Positions 35,205 through 44,400 of a DNA stretch of 64,000 nucleotides are shown in pieces. Both the position numbers and the translations under genes were made by a program. Origin of the DNA: Azophilus sp965220835 (GTDB taxonomy: Bacteria; Pseudomonadota; Gammaproteobacteria; Pseudomonadales; Azotimanducaceae); contig OZ244842.1 of the NCBI GenBank assembly GCA_965220835.1, forward strand, positions 3,224,001-3,288,000. Direction: 5' to 3'. The notes under the pieces were generated by a model. It was not told the origin of the DNA and did no database searches. It was given only the letters and a program-made list of their open reading frames with translations. Positions within the stretch are counted from its first letter, which is position 1, and the number at the start of each line of letters is the position of its first letter.

Positions 35205-37067
35205 ATGTACCGCCTGTTTTGTCTGTTGGTCATCAGCCTAGGGCTGCTGGCTTGCACCAACGATGAGCCCACCACCTTGCAGTCCACAGATGACTTTCAG
35301 GCTACAAGCAGCGACTTCGGCCCGCGCGAGGAAATGCCAGGCGCACCGCTCTACGCACAACACTGCGCCCATTGTCACGACGGGTCAGTGCAAAAGGCGC
35401 CGCACTTCACTTGGCTTGAGATGATGACGCCGAAAACCTTCATGTCGTCCATGAACGAAGGCATCATGGCGCCGCAAGCGGCGCACCTCTCCGATGAACA
35501 AAAGAGGCACATCACTGAGTACGTGACCCGAACGCCTGCCGATCAGGACTTGGCGACCGCGGTCCCTTGGTGTGATTCACGAGAGCTTGGCGACACACCA
35601 CCTGAGTTGATCGGTTGGGGACATGACACCAATCGCTCCACGCCCGTCAGCCAAGGCGGCATCCCCAAGGACCAGGTTGCAGGCCTTACCCTCAAATGGA
35701 GCTTCACCTATCCAGAGGCCTTAAGGACGCGTTCCCAGCCGTCGGTCGGTTGGGACACTTTGTTCACGGGTTCTCAGGACGGGACGGTTTACGCGTTCGA
35801 TCTGCACACCGGCTGCGTCAAATGGACCTTCCAAGCAGCGGCCGAAGTCCGCACTGGCGTAGTGCTGACACCGGGTGGCATGGCGTTCTTTGGTGACATT
35901 CTCGCCAAGGTCTATGCGTTAAACGCCAAGACCGGTGAGCTCGTTTGGCAGCAGAAGGCGGACGACCACCCCAGCGCCACCCTCACCGGCACCCCGGCTT
36001 ATCATGAAGGACGGCTGTACATTCCCGTCTCTTCCTTGGAAGTGGTGCCAGCAGCAGATCCAGGTTATGCGTGCTGCACGTTCCGCGGCAGCGTCCTCGC
36101 ACTGCAAGCCAGTTCAGGGGAGGAAGTTTGGCGCCACTACACCATTCCTTCCGCACCCCAGGAAATCGGCCGCACATCCGTGGGCACCGCCAAGTTCGCC
36201 CCCTCCGGCGCTCCCGTCTGGAGCAGCCCCACCATCGATGTTCGCCGCAACCTCCTGTACGTGGGCACCGGTGAGAACTACTCCACCCCTGCGGACGAAA
36301 ACAGCGATGCCATTCTGGCCATCGATCTCGACACCGGGAAGCGCGCTTGGCAGCGCCAAAGCACCGCTGGCGATGCCTGGAACGTTGCCTGCATGATGGC
36401 CGACAACCCAAACTGCCCTGAGGAGGACGGCCCGGACTTCGATCACGGCTCAAGCATATTGTTGGCACAAGTTGAAGGCGGCAGGGAAGTGCTGGCCGCC
36501 GGACACAAGGACGGCACCGTCTTCATCCTAGACCCCAACAACAAAGGGGCCTTGCTGTGGACCCAAAGATTGGGGCGCGGCAGCATCCAAGGGGGCGTGC
36601 ACTTCGGCATGGCCGCATCGGAAGGTGCCGTCCATGTGCCGATCAACGATATGAACGACACCCGCAACGGGGACTTTCTCGATCCTGAACTGGCACGGCC
36701 TGGTGTCTCCACCATCGACCTCGATGAACAAGCCGTGATTTGGCAACACGTGCAACAGGATCAGTGCGGCGACGACCGCCCCTTTTGTGATCCAGGCGTT
36801 TCTGCCCCCTTGTCCGTCTCAGATGGCGTGATCTATGCCGGTCACTTGGATGGGTACCTGCGGGCGTACGACGCGCAATCAGGCGAGATCCTTTGGTCCT
36901 ATGACACCACCCAAGAACATGAGGGCACAAACGGATTGATCGGCCGCGGTGGCAGCATGAGCGGGGCAGGTCCCACCGTGGCCGCAGGTCATCTCATCGT
37001 CAATTCCGGCTACGGAATCTACTTCCACGAACCCGGCAACGTCCTGCTGGTCTTTGCACCGCAATAG
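35205..37067 (+). CDS. PQQ-dependent dehydrogenase with N-terminal cytochrome c domain
   Basis: A 620-residue exported lipoprotein ('VISLGLLAC') with one haem c motif, 'CAHCH', near residue 54, then an eight-bladed PQQ propeller. Blades are visible as repeats such as 'GSQDGTVYAFDLHTGCVKW', 'VYALNAKTGELVWQ', 'AILAIDLDTGKRAWQ' and 'YLRAYDAQSGEILWSYD'. Adjacent cysteines in 'GYACCTF' match the vicinal disulfide that lies over PQQ in quinoprotein alcohol dehydrogenases. The haem-first order resembles polyvinyl-alcohol dehydrogenase-type quinohaemoproteins. It should oxidise an alcohol in the periplasm and pass electrons to cytochrome c. Start 35205 is supported by GAGGA and the lipobox. No PQQ synthesis genes are in the window. 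Confidence 0.9.
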   Translation: MYRLFCLLVISLGLLACTNDEPTTLQSTDDFQATSSDFGPREEMPGAPLYAQHCAHCHDGSVQKAPHFTWLEMMTPKTFMSSMNEGIMAPQAAHLSDEQKRHITEYVTRTPADQDLATAVPWCDSRELGDTPPELIGWGHDTNRSTPVSQGGIPKDQVAGLTLKWSFTYPEALRTRSQPSVGWDTLFTGSQDGTVYAFDLHTGCVKWTFQAAAEVRTGVVLTPGGMAFFGDILAKVYALNAKTGELVWQQKADDHPSATLTGTPAYHEGRLYIPVSSLEVVPAADPGYACCTFRGSVLALQASSGEEVWRHYTIPSAPQEIGRTSVGTAKFAPSGAPVWSSPTIDVRRNLLYVGTGENYSTPADENSDAILAIDLDTGKRAWQRQSTAGDAWNVACMMADNPNCPEEDGPDFDHGSSILLAQVEGGREVLAAGHKDGTVFILDPNNKGALLWTQRLGRGSIQGGVHFGMAASEGAVHVPINDMNDTRNGDFLDPELARPGVSTIDLDEQAVIWQHVQQDQCGDDRPFCDPGVSAPLSVSDGVIYAGHLDGYLRAYDAQSGEILWSYDTTQEHEGTNGLIGRGGSMSGAGPTVAAGHLIVNSGYGIYFHEPGNVLLVFAPQ

Positions 37068-37106
37068 GAGGAAGCGGGTGATCGCCACTTAAGCGAGACG
37101 TCTGCT

Positions 37107-38687
37107 TTGAACATTCCCGACTTGAACTTTGGCGATCTGTTCGAGGCGCTCGCGCAAACCATCCCCCAGCGAACGGCGATCATTTACGGCGATGCCGAAC
37201 TGACTTGGCGGCTGCTCGACGAGCGATCCAATCGCCTGGCCAGGAAGCTGATGGCGGCCGGGCTTCGGCCCGGTAGCAAAGTTGCATTTTATCTACGGAA
37301 CAGCCCTGCTTATCTTGAGCTGTTCGTCGCCTGCTCGAAGGCACGTCTGACCCATGCCAATGTCAACTATCTCTACGTCGACAATGAACTTTTCCATGTG
37401 CTCGACAATTCGGATGCGGAAGCCGTCGTTTTTGACGCCGAGTTTGGCGAGCATGTTGAATCTCTGTCACCCCGTTTGCCCAAGGTTCGGCTCTATCTTG
37501 CCGTCGGTGACGAGGCAACAGGCGAGTCTGCCGAGAGCTTCGAGAAGGCCTGTGCCGAAGGAGATGCGGCGCCGCTCGGCATAGAGCGGTCCGGGGATGA
37601 TCTCTACTTCATGTACACCGGCGGCACCACCGGCTATCCAAAGGCGGTCATGTGGCCGCACAAGGCCAGGATTGCCGCAATCGGCATGGCAAAAGGGGAC
37701 GATGCGGCAACCCATGCAGACCGTGTCGCGGCAAGCCCAGTCTCCGTTCTGCTGCCCGCATGCCCGCTCATGCACTCAACCGGGTTCACGACCGCCGTCG
37801 CCAGCCTCCTGAGCGGCGGCACCACGGTCCTGCTGCCCACTAGGTCATTCGACGCCGAGGTTTGCCTGCGGGCCATCGACGAGCACAAAGTGCAGACGGT
37901 TGCGATCGTCGGTGACGCGTTTTCCGTGCCCATTCTGGAGCACTTGGCCGAGCGAAACGCGGACTACGATCTGTCTTCAGTCAAGGTGATCACTTCGGCT
38001 GGGGCCATGTGGAGTGCTGAGCGCAAGCAACAACTCATGGCGCACTTTCCCAACGCGTCGATGAACGATTCGCTGGGGTCCAGCGAAGGCTCCAGGCTCG
38101 GATCAAGATCATCCAAGACTGGCGATGAGGTTGAAACGGCGCGCTTTCAGCTCGGCCCTCACGCCAAGGTGTTTACGGAAGACTTCCGAGAAGTGGAACC
38201 GGGGTCTGGCGAGGCCGGGCTGATTGCCACAGCGGGCCCAATACCGCTTGGCTACTACAAGGACGATGAAGGCACGGCCAAGACCTTTCCCACCATCAAT
38301 GGCGTCAGGTACTCCATGGCCGGTGACTGGTGTCGAGTCGAGAGCGACGGCAGCATTACCCTGTTGGGCCGGGGCAACAACTGCATAAACTCCGGTGGCG
38401 AGAAAATCTATCCGGAGGAAGTGGAGGAAGCGCTGAAACTGCACCCACTGATTCATGATGTCGCGGTGATCGGCATCCCCGACGAACGTTGGGGGCAGGC
38501 AGTCGCAGCCGTGGTGAACTCGGAAAACCACCAGAGCTTGGCAATGGAAGATGTCCGGTCACACTTGAGTGGCAAGCTGGCAAGGTACAAGCACCCGAAA
38601 CGGATCGAATTCGTCGATTGTGGTTTTCGCCACGCAAACGGAAAGGTCAACTACCGGCTGGTCAGAAAGCTCATGGGCGTCGAGTGA
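37107..38687 (+). CDS. Acyl-CoA synthetase (AMP-forming)
   Basis: A 526-residue ANL-superfamily ligase. The P-loop is 'YMYTGGTTGYPKAVM' in near-consensus form, with 'GDWCRVESDGSITLLGRG', 'INSGGEKIYPEEVE' and the C-terminal lysine in 'NGKVNYR'. It activates a carboxylic acid to acyl-AMP and then acyl-CoA in the cytoplasm. The phrase 'LTHANVNYLYVDNELFHVLD' is typical of the FadD3/FadD19-like acid-CoA ligases that work on steroid or terpenoid acids, but the substrate is not proven. It starts with TTG 40 bases after the PQQ dehydrogenase and is probably co-transcribed. Confidence 0.93.
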   Translation: MNIPDLNFGDLFEALAQTIPQRTAIIYGDAELTWRLLDERSNRLARKLMAAGLRPGSKVAFYLRNSPAYLELFVACSKARLTHANVNYLYVDNELFHVLDNSDAEAVVFDAEFGEHVESLSPRLPKVRLYLAVGDEATGESAESFEKACAEGDAAPLGIERSGDDLYFMYTGGTTGYPKAVMWPHKARIAAIGMAKGDDAATHADRVAASPVSVLLPACPLMHSTGFTTAVASLLSGGTTVLLPTRSFDAEVCLRAIDEHKVQTVAIVGDAFSVPILEHLAERNADYDLSSVKVITSAGAMWSAERKQQLMAHFPNASMNDSLGSSEGSRLGSRSSKTGDEVETARFQLGPHAKVFTEDFREVEPGSGEAGLIATAGPIPLGYYKDDEGTAKTFPTINGVRYSMAGDWCRVESDGSITLLGRGNNCINSGGEKIYPEEVEEALKLHPLIHDVAVIGIPDERWGQAVAAVVNSENHQSLAMEDVRSHLSGKLARYKHPKRIEFVDCGFRHANGKVNYRLVRKLMGVE

Positions 38688-38730
38688 GTCGGAATGCTAT
38701 GTCGTTGACGTGGAGGCGCGGCCGCTTCGG

Positions 38731-39639
38731 TTACTTGCGATCGGCGTCGCGCGCTTCAAGGATTGGCGAAACAGAAGTTTGCTGACCTGCCGTGAGCTTG
38801 CGCCTCAGCGCCCGGCGTTCGTCGCCTTGTCGGCGCAAGATGTCGAGGTCGGCTTCGCGGATGGCCATGTAGTTGTCCCGCCAGCTTTCGTCCCCTCGCC
38901 AGCGGTAGGGCAGGCGCACCGTGGTGCGTGGCCTGGCAGCCGTCTCAAACAAGGCCATCGCGGACGCCACCACCTGTCTCTGCATGGCGCCATCCCAAGG
39001 CCGGCCGCAGGGGTTGCCGAGCGGGAAGTCCGCAAAGGCGAAGCGCGGCACCCCGCAGTGCTCCACGATGTCGAGGGCGGAGCCGAGCACGACGGTGGCG
39101 ATGCCGTCCGCCTCCAAGCAGCGCGCGACCAGACTCACGGTCTGGTGGCAGACCGGTCATAGCGGCACCAGCAAGGCGATGTCGGCGCCATCCTCCCGGC
39201 AGCGGCGGAGAATCTCCGGGGCGTCCTCGGCTTGGGTGCGGCGTTGGCTGTACTCAGTGGGCACGCAGTGGAACCGCTTGGCGAGCGCGCCCAATCGGCC
39301 CTCGTCCACCATCGCCCGCAACGGCGCAAGGGGCAGGAAGGTCTCGCGGTCATCCAGATGGGTGGCCTTTTTGTCCCAAGCCAAGTCATTGGCGAACAGC
39401 GGCGGCGCCGCCGCAGTGGCAGCGGAGGCAACGGTGCGTGGGTCCGTGGCTTGGCGGTCGTGGAGGGCCGAGGTGGTGATGATGGCGAGGGTCGATTCCG
39501 CCAGCGGCTTGGCCGGCTTGGTGAAGGGAACTTCATCAAAGTGCGCCCACACATAGGGCTTGGCGTAGCCTTGGGCCTCGTAATAGCGCTTGGTGCGCGC
39601 CATGTAGGCGACCGGCGGATGGGCAGTGGCTGTTGACAT
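38731..39639 (-). CDS. Selenoprotein, glycine/sarcosine/betaine reductase B-like family
   Basis: Reading through one in-frame TGA (39159-39157), the minus strand encodes 302 residues from ATG 39639 to the stop at 38731. Around the TGA the protein reads 'GADIALLVPL-U-PVCHQTV', a UxxC redox motif at U161 and C164. The flanks are family-like: upstream 'LDDRETFLPLAPLRAMVDEG' and 'EILRRCREDGADIALLVPL', downstream 'SLVARCLEADGIATVVLGSA' and 'FPLGNPCGRPWD'. Members of this GrdB-related family carry Sec or Cys at this point. A SECIS-like hairpin begins 10 bases after the TGA. The protein lacks a signal peptide, so it is cytoplasmic. Its reaction is unknown; a thiol- or selenol-based reductase is likely. 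Without the read-through it would look like two unrelated ORFs of 160 and 135 codons. Confidence 0.85.
39128..39159 (-). promoter_or_regulatory. Sec codon and bacterial SECIS-like hairpin
   Basis: On the minus strand, TGA (39159-39157) is followed by 10 bases and then a perfect 7-bp stem ACCAGAC / GTCTGGT (39146-39140 with 39134-39128) around the loop CGTGA. The loop starts 17 bases after the TGA and has G as its second base, in line with known bacterial SECIS rules. A competing hairpin (39155-39149 with 39144-39138) exists but lies very close to the TGA and its loop has no G. Confidence 0.75.
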
Positions 39640-39715
39640 GGGTGATTCGAGCCTTGTGACTTGAGGGCTAAGCGCCGATGGTACACGATCCCTCGGTGTT
39701 CGAGACTAGCTCCTG

Positions 39716-40453
39716 ATGCTGCTGACCTTCATCCTCGCCACCGTGTTCGCCACGGCAGTGCTTTCCGGTGTGCTGGGCATGGCTGGGGGCATGATCCTGA
39801 TGGCGATTCTGGTCTCCACCTTGAGCGTGGCGGGGGCCATGATCGTGCATGGGGTGGTGCAGGCGGTTTCCAATGGCTCACGGGCCTGGTTTCTGCGGCG
39901 TCACATCCAATGGCGCATCCTGCCTGCCTACACGCTTGGGGCCGCGGGTGCCCTGGCCGGGTTTGCGGCTTTGAGCCTAGTGCCGAACGCCGGCGTGGTG
40001 CTGATCCTGGTGGGCGCCTTTCCCTTCGCCGCACGCTGGAACGCCCGGCTTTCGGGGCTGGATGTCACGCGGCCCGCCACCACCCTGGCTTGCGGGTTCA
40101 CCGTCACCGCCGCGCAGCTACTCGCCGGAGCCTCCGGCCCCTTGCTGGATGCGTTCTACTTGAACACGCCCCTCAGCCGCCAGCAGGTGGTCGCTTCCAA
40201 GGCCATCACCCAAACCCTCGGCCACTTGGTCAAGCTGTTCTACTACGGCCTCATCATCGGGGTGGCCGAGGAACTGCCCGGCTGGTTCTTCGTCCTAGCG
40301 GCCATGCTGGCGGTGGCCGGCGCTCGGTCCGGGGTGGCGCTGCTCCATCGTTGGAACGACGAGCGCTTCCGCACGGTCAGCGGCCGGGTGATCCTGGTCA
40401 TTGCGGCGGTGTGCGTGGCCCGCGGCGCGTACGAACTGGTGGCGGCATGGTGA
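39716..40453 (+). CDS. TauE/SafE-family membrane permease
   Basis: A 245-residue integral membrane protein with seven or eight hydrophobic segments. The N-terminal 'LSGVLGMAGGMILMAIL' and the second-half 'LLAGASGPLLDAFYL' are the pseudo-repeated glycine-rich motifs of the sulfite exporter TauE/SafE family. Members move sulfur compounds or organic acids across the inner membrane. It is divergent from the selenoprotein gene by 76 bp, so a link to sulfur or selenium chemistry is conceivable but not shown. It is convergent with the deacetylase-like gene. Confidence 0.87.
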   Translation: MLLTFILATVFATAVLSGVLGMAGGMILMAILVSTLSVAGAMIVHGVVQAVSNGSRAWFLRRHIQWRILPAYTLGAAGALAGFAALSLVPNAGVVLILVGAFPFAARWNARLSGLDVTRPATTLACGFTVTAAQLLAGASGPLLDAFYLNTPLSRQQVVASKAITQTLGHLVKLFYYGLIIGVAEELPGWFFVLAAMLAVAGARSGVALLHRWNDERFRTVSGRVILVIAAVCVARGAYELVAAW

Positions 40454-40486
40454 CTGCGCCTCAGACCAACGAGGCCGAATCGTTCA

Positions 40487-41425
40487 CTAATCCCCGTTGA
40501 GGGGGAGTAGTGGCTCGAACGCGGACAGCGCCTGCGCGTGCACCACTGCGCAGCGGCCCAGCGCTTCCAAGTCGTAACCGCCTTCCAAGGCGGAAACCAC
40601 CCGTCCGCCAGCGTGGGTTTCGGCGAGGTCCACGATGAATTCGGTGATCCAGCGGAAGTCCTCGTCTTCGAGCAGCAAGCCGCCCAAGGGGTCGTCGCGG
40701 TGGGCGTCGAAGCCCGCTGACACCAGGATCAGGTCTGGGCGGTGAGCGTTGATGGCTGGCGTCCAATCGCGCTCGATGGCCCGGCGGAACGCCACGCCGT
40801 CCGTGCCGGCAGGCAAGGGCGTGTTGACGATGTTGGGCGCGTCGACGTCAACGTAGCGGTAGGGATAGAAGGGGTGTTGAAAGCTGGAGCAGACCAGCAC
40901 CTCGGGACGGTCCTTGAAGGCATCGACGGTGCCGTTGCCGTGATGCACGTCGAAATCAAGCACGGCCACCCGGTCCGCCTGCTTGAGCGCTTGGGCCGCG
41001 CCCAGCGCAATGCTGTTGTAGTAGCAAAAACCCATGGCCGCGCCGGCCTCCGCATGATGGCCCGGTGGGCGCACGGCGCAAAAGGCTTGTTTGTGTTCGC
41101 CGCCCAGCACGGCTTGCACCGCTTCCGTCACCGCGCCGGCGGCCAAGGCCGCGGCCCGCAAGGTGCTTGGATTCATGGCGGTGTCCGGGTCCAGCCGCAC
41201 GAGGCCAGAAGTTGGGCTGGCTGCGTTCAATTCGGCCAAGTAGGCCGGGGCATGGACCGCCACAAGGTCCTCCGCCTCAACAGGCTGGGCCGTGCGGCAC
41301 TCAAAACGATCCATGAGGCCGCAGGCTGCAAGGCTTTCGTTGACGGCCCGCAGGCGGTCCGGGCGTTCCGGGTGGCCTGGCTGCATCGCATGGCGCAGGC
41401 AGTCGTCGTGGGTGTAGAAGAGCAC
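40487..41425 (-). CDS. Histone deacetylase-like (acetylpolyamine) amidohydrolase
   Basis: A 312-residue class II deacetylase-like protein. The catalytic core is clear: 'RPPGHHAEAGAAMGFCYYN' (paired histidines), 'LDFDVHHGNGT' (zinc Asp and His), 'SAGFDAHRDDPLGG' (second zinc Asp) and 'LEGGYD'. Bacterial homologues deacetylate acetylpolyamines or other small acetylated amides with Zn2+. It begins with GTG 13 bases after the stop of the large carboxylase gene and is likely co-transcribed. A role in reversing acetylation linked to acetyl-CoA metabolism would be speculation. Confidence 0.92.
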   Translation of the reverse strand: MLFYTHDDCLRHAMQPGHPERPDRLRAVNESLAACGLMDRFECRTAQPVEAEDLVAVHAPAYLAELNAASPTSGLVRLDPDTAMNPSTLRAAALAAGAVTEAVQAVLGGEHKQAFCAVRPPGHHAEAGAAMGFCYYNSIALGAAQALKQADRVAVLDFDVHHGNGTVDAFKDRPEVLVCSSFQHPFYPYRYVDVDAPNIVNTPLPAGTDGVAFRRAIERDWTPAINAHRPDLILVSAGFDAHRDDPLGGLLLEDEDFRWITEFIVDLAETHAGGRVVSALEGGYDLEALGRCAVVHAQALSAFEPLLPLNGD

Positions 41426-41438
41426 GGGCTCTGGGCGA

Positions 41439-44400
41439 TCAGGCCGCCTTCAGGGGACGCACCACAAACAGCAGGTCGCCCGCATTCACCTGCTGCCCGT
41501 TGTCCATGTTGATGCGCGTGACCTCGAATTGCAGGGCCGGGTCATAGAGGCTGGTTTCGCCGTTGAAGTCCTTGAGGGCCAGGGGCGTGAAGAGCTTCAT
41601 CGCCTCAAGCTGGCAGATCGTGGCATCCACCGCTATGCGGTCGCCGACGGTGACGAACTCCGGTTCGGACGGCGACGGGGCGGTGTAGAAGATTGCCGCC
41701 GCCGGGGAGAGCACCTTCAATTCGTCACTGCCGTCAATGCCGATGCTCTCCAAATCGAAGGACGAGGCGGATTCGCCAGCCCCCGCTTCAATCTCCTCAA
41801 TCAACGCTTCCGTATCGGTGCGGTGCAGGAAATCCGGCAAAAAGCCGGTGTCGTAGTCACCCTTGCGGAACACCTCATCGGCCAGCACACGCTTGAGCAG
41901 CGGAATGTTGGTGCAGATGCCCGTGATGTGGACCTGGCTGAGCGTGTCGGCCAGCCGCTCGATGGCGGCTTGACGGTCCTTCGCATGCACGATGACCTGG
42001 GCGATCATGCTGTCGTAGTAGGGCGAGATGAACTTGCCGGGCGCGGCAATGGTGATGACGTCGATGTCATCGCCGGCGGGAAACTGCGCCTCCGTGATGG
42101 TGCCTGGGTGCGGGCGGAAGGACAACGTCCCTTCGCCATCGAACTGCACCCGTTCGGCATTGATGCGCGCCTCAATGGCGTAGCCTTCGAATTTCGGCTC
42201 AAGCTCTGCAATGGACTCGCCGGCAGCGATGCGGAACTGCTCGCCAACGATGTCGATGCCCGACACCCACTCGGTGACTGGGTGCTCCACCTGCAGGCGT
42301 GTGTTCATCTCCATGAAGTAGACGGCGCCGGCGGTGAGGTCGAAGATGAACTCCACGGTGCCGGCCCCCACGTAGCCTACGTCGTCCGCGATGGCGGCCG
42401 AGTAGGTCAGCACGTCCCGGCGCAGCTCGTCCGGCAGCATGGTGGATCCGGACTCTTCAAACACCTTCTGCTTGTCACGCTGCACGCTGCAGTCGCGCAA
42501 GCCAAGCACTAGGGTGTTGCCCAAGGTGTCGCGCAGCAACTGCACCTCAATGTGCCGCAGCGAGGTGACGTACTTCTCCAAATAGACGTCGCCATTGCCG
42601 AAGGCGCTTTGCGCCTCCGCGGTGACGCGGTGGAAGAGCTCAAAGAACTCCGCACCGCTTTCGACGACCTGAATGCCTTTGCCGCCGCCCCCGTGAACCG
42701 CCTTGATGAGCACCGGATAGCCGATTTCCTCGGCCACCTCCGCGGCCCGTTCCGCGTCGGTCAAAATGCCGTGGCTGCCCGGAACCACTGGCACGCCCAA
42801 GCGCAGCGCGGTGTTGATGGCGTTGGACTTGTTGCCCATGGTCTCCATGCTGGCGACCGGCGGCCCGATGAAGTTCAAGCCCCGGCTGCGGGTCAGCTCC
42901 GCAAACTGGGCGCTTTCAGAGAGGAAGCCAATGCCTGGGTGCAGCGCGTCCGCCCCCTCCTGCTCGGCGATGCTGAGCACGCTGCGGGCGTTCAGGTAGC
43001 TTTCGTCCGGGGTGTTGCCGCCGATGCAGACCAGCGTGTCCCGCTCGCTGAGCTGATCGGCCACCGCCGATTCCATGTCCGGGTCCGACTGCACCAGAAC
43101 CACTTCCAACTCATAGCGCTGGGCCACCCGCACCAGCTTCGCCGCGGTGCAGCCGCGGGCGTGGATCAACAGCCGCTTGATGGGCCGGATCAGGTCGGCA
43201 TCCGTGTAACGGGGGGGAGCGGCGACTTCCGGGGCTTCCTGGTCAAGCACGCCGGAGAGCACGCGGGTGATCACCGCGTCAACCGACTCCTTGGGCAACG
43301 GAATGTCCGCGTCAACCCGACGCAGTTCGTTGTCGAGTTCCGCGTGGAACGGGTGTTCCACCAAGCCTTGCATGGAATCCGGATTGGTTGACAGGTAGTT
43401 GGCCAGAATTGAATTCAGCGGCAGGTTGCTGGGCACCACGATCTGCCCCGCGAAGGGGATGCTGGCCCCGGAGAAGTAATAGGTCTGCACCAGAGGGTGG
43501 GTGACGAAGCTCGCTTGGGCGCCGCCGGTGCAATCGCCGTAGCCGAACACGATGAGCGGCAGGTCGTGGTCGCGCACGAAGCGGGTGATGCGGTCGTTGA
43601 CGGCGGCCATGGAGAACAGCGCGCCCGCCCCTTCCTTGGTTTGCATGCCGCCTGATGAAATGAAGCAGATGACCGGCAGGTTCCGGGTCGCGCAAACCAC
43701 CAACAGCTTGCAGAATTTCTCTGCGCTGGCCATGTCGAACGCCCCGGCCTGGAAGCCGACGTTGGACAGCACCAAGCCGCAGGGAATTTCCTCCGTGCCC
43801 GCCTTGAAGCGGGCGGTGCCGGTGACCAAGCCGCAGGGCGGAAGGTCTTGGTTCAGGGCCGCCTCTATGGAGTGGCGGAAGCCCGGGAAGGCGCAGGGAT
43901 CGGAGCTGATGAGGTCTGCGAAACGTTCGCGCCAGCCTGTGAAGAAGGCGTCGATGATGTCTTGGTGGGTGAAGCGGTGGGTTTGCCTGGCGCGACGCAG
44001 CACGTTCTGCATCTGCAGGTCTTGGTAGGCCACGTTGAGACGGTACCAGAAGTCCTTGCGCCGGCCGATGTTCTTGGGCGCGATGCGGCCATCGTAGGTC
44101 TTGCCCGTGCGCTCGGAGAGCACGTAGGACTCCAGCAGATGCTCGCACAGGTAGGTCACCACAACGAACAGCGCATCAGCCAAATCCGGAAAGCGCGTGC
44201 GCTTCCACTCCTCAACCGCGCGGAAGAAAGCCGGGCCCTTCGATTTCTGCAAGTCCAGCACTCTCAGGTACCAATCCAGCACTTGCGCCCGCAGCCGATT
44301 GGAAATGCCCCTAGATCCGTCGTCGGATGCATCAAGCGTCTTGGCGCCAGCGGCCAACGACGCCTCCAGCAACTGTCCCACGGAGCTCCGGGACAGCGAC

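Noticed and set aside
39155..39159. Treating the TGA in the GrdB-like gene as a nonsense mutation
   Set aside because: Other lesions in this window lack the coincidence seen here: Sec codon exactly at a UxxC redox site, frame kept, and a SECIS-like hairpin at the proper distance.
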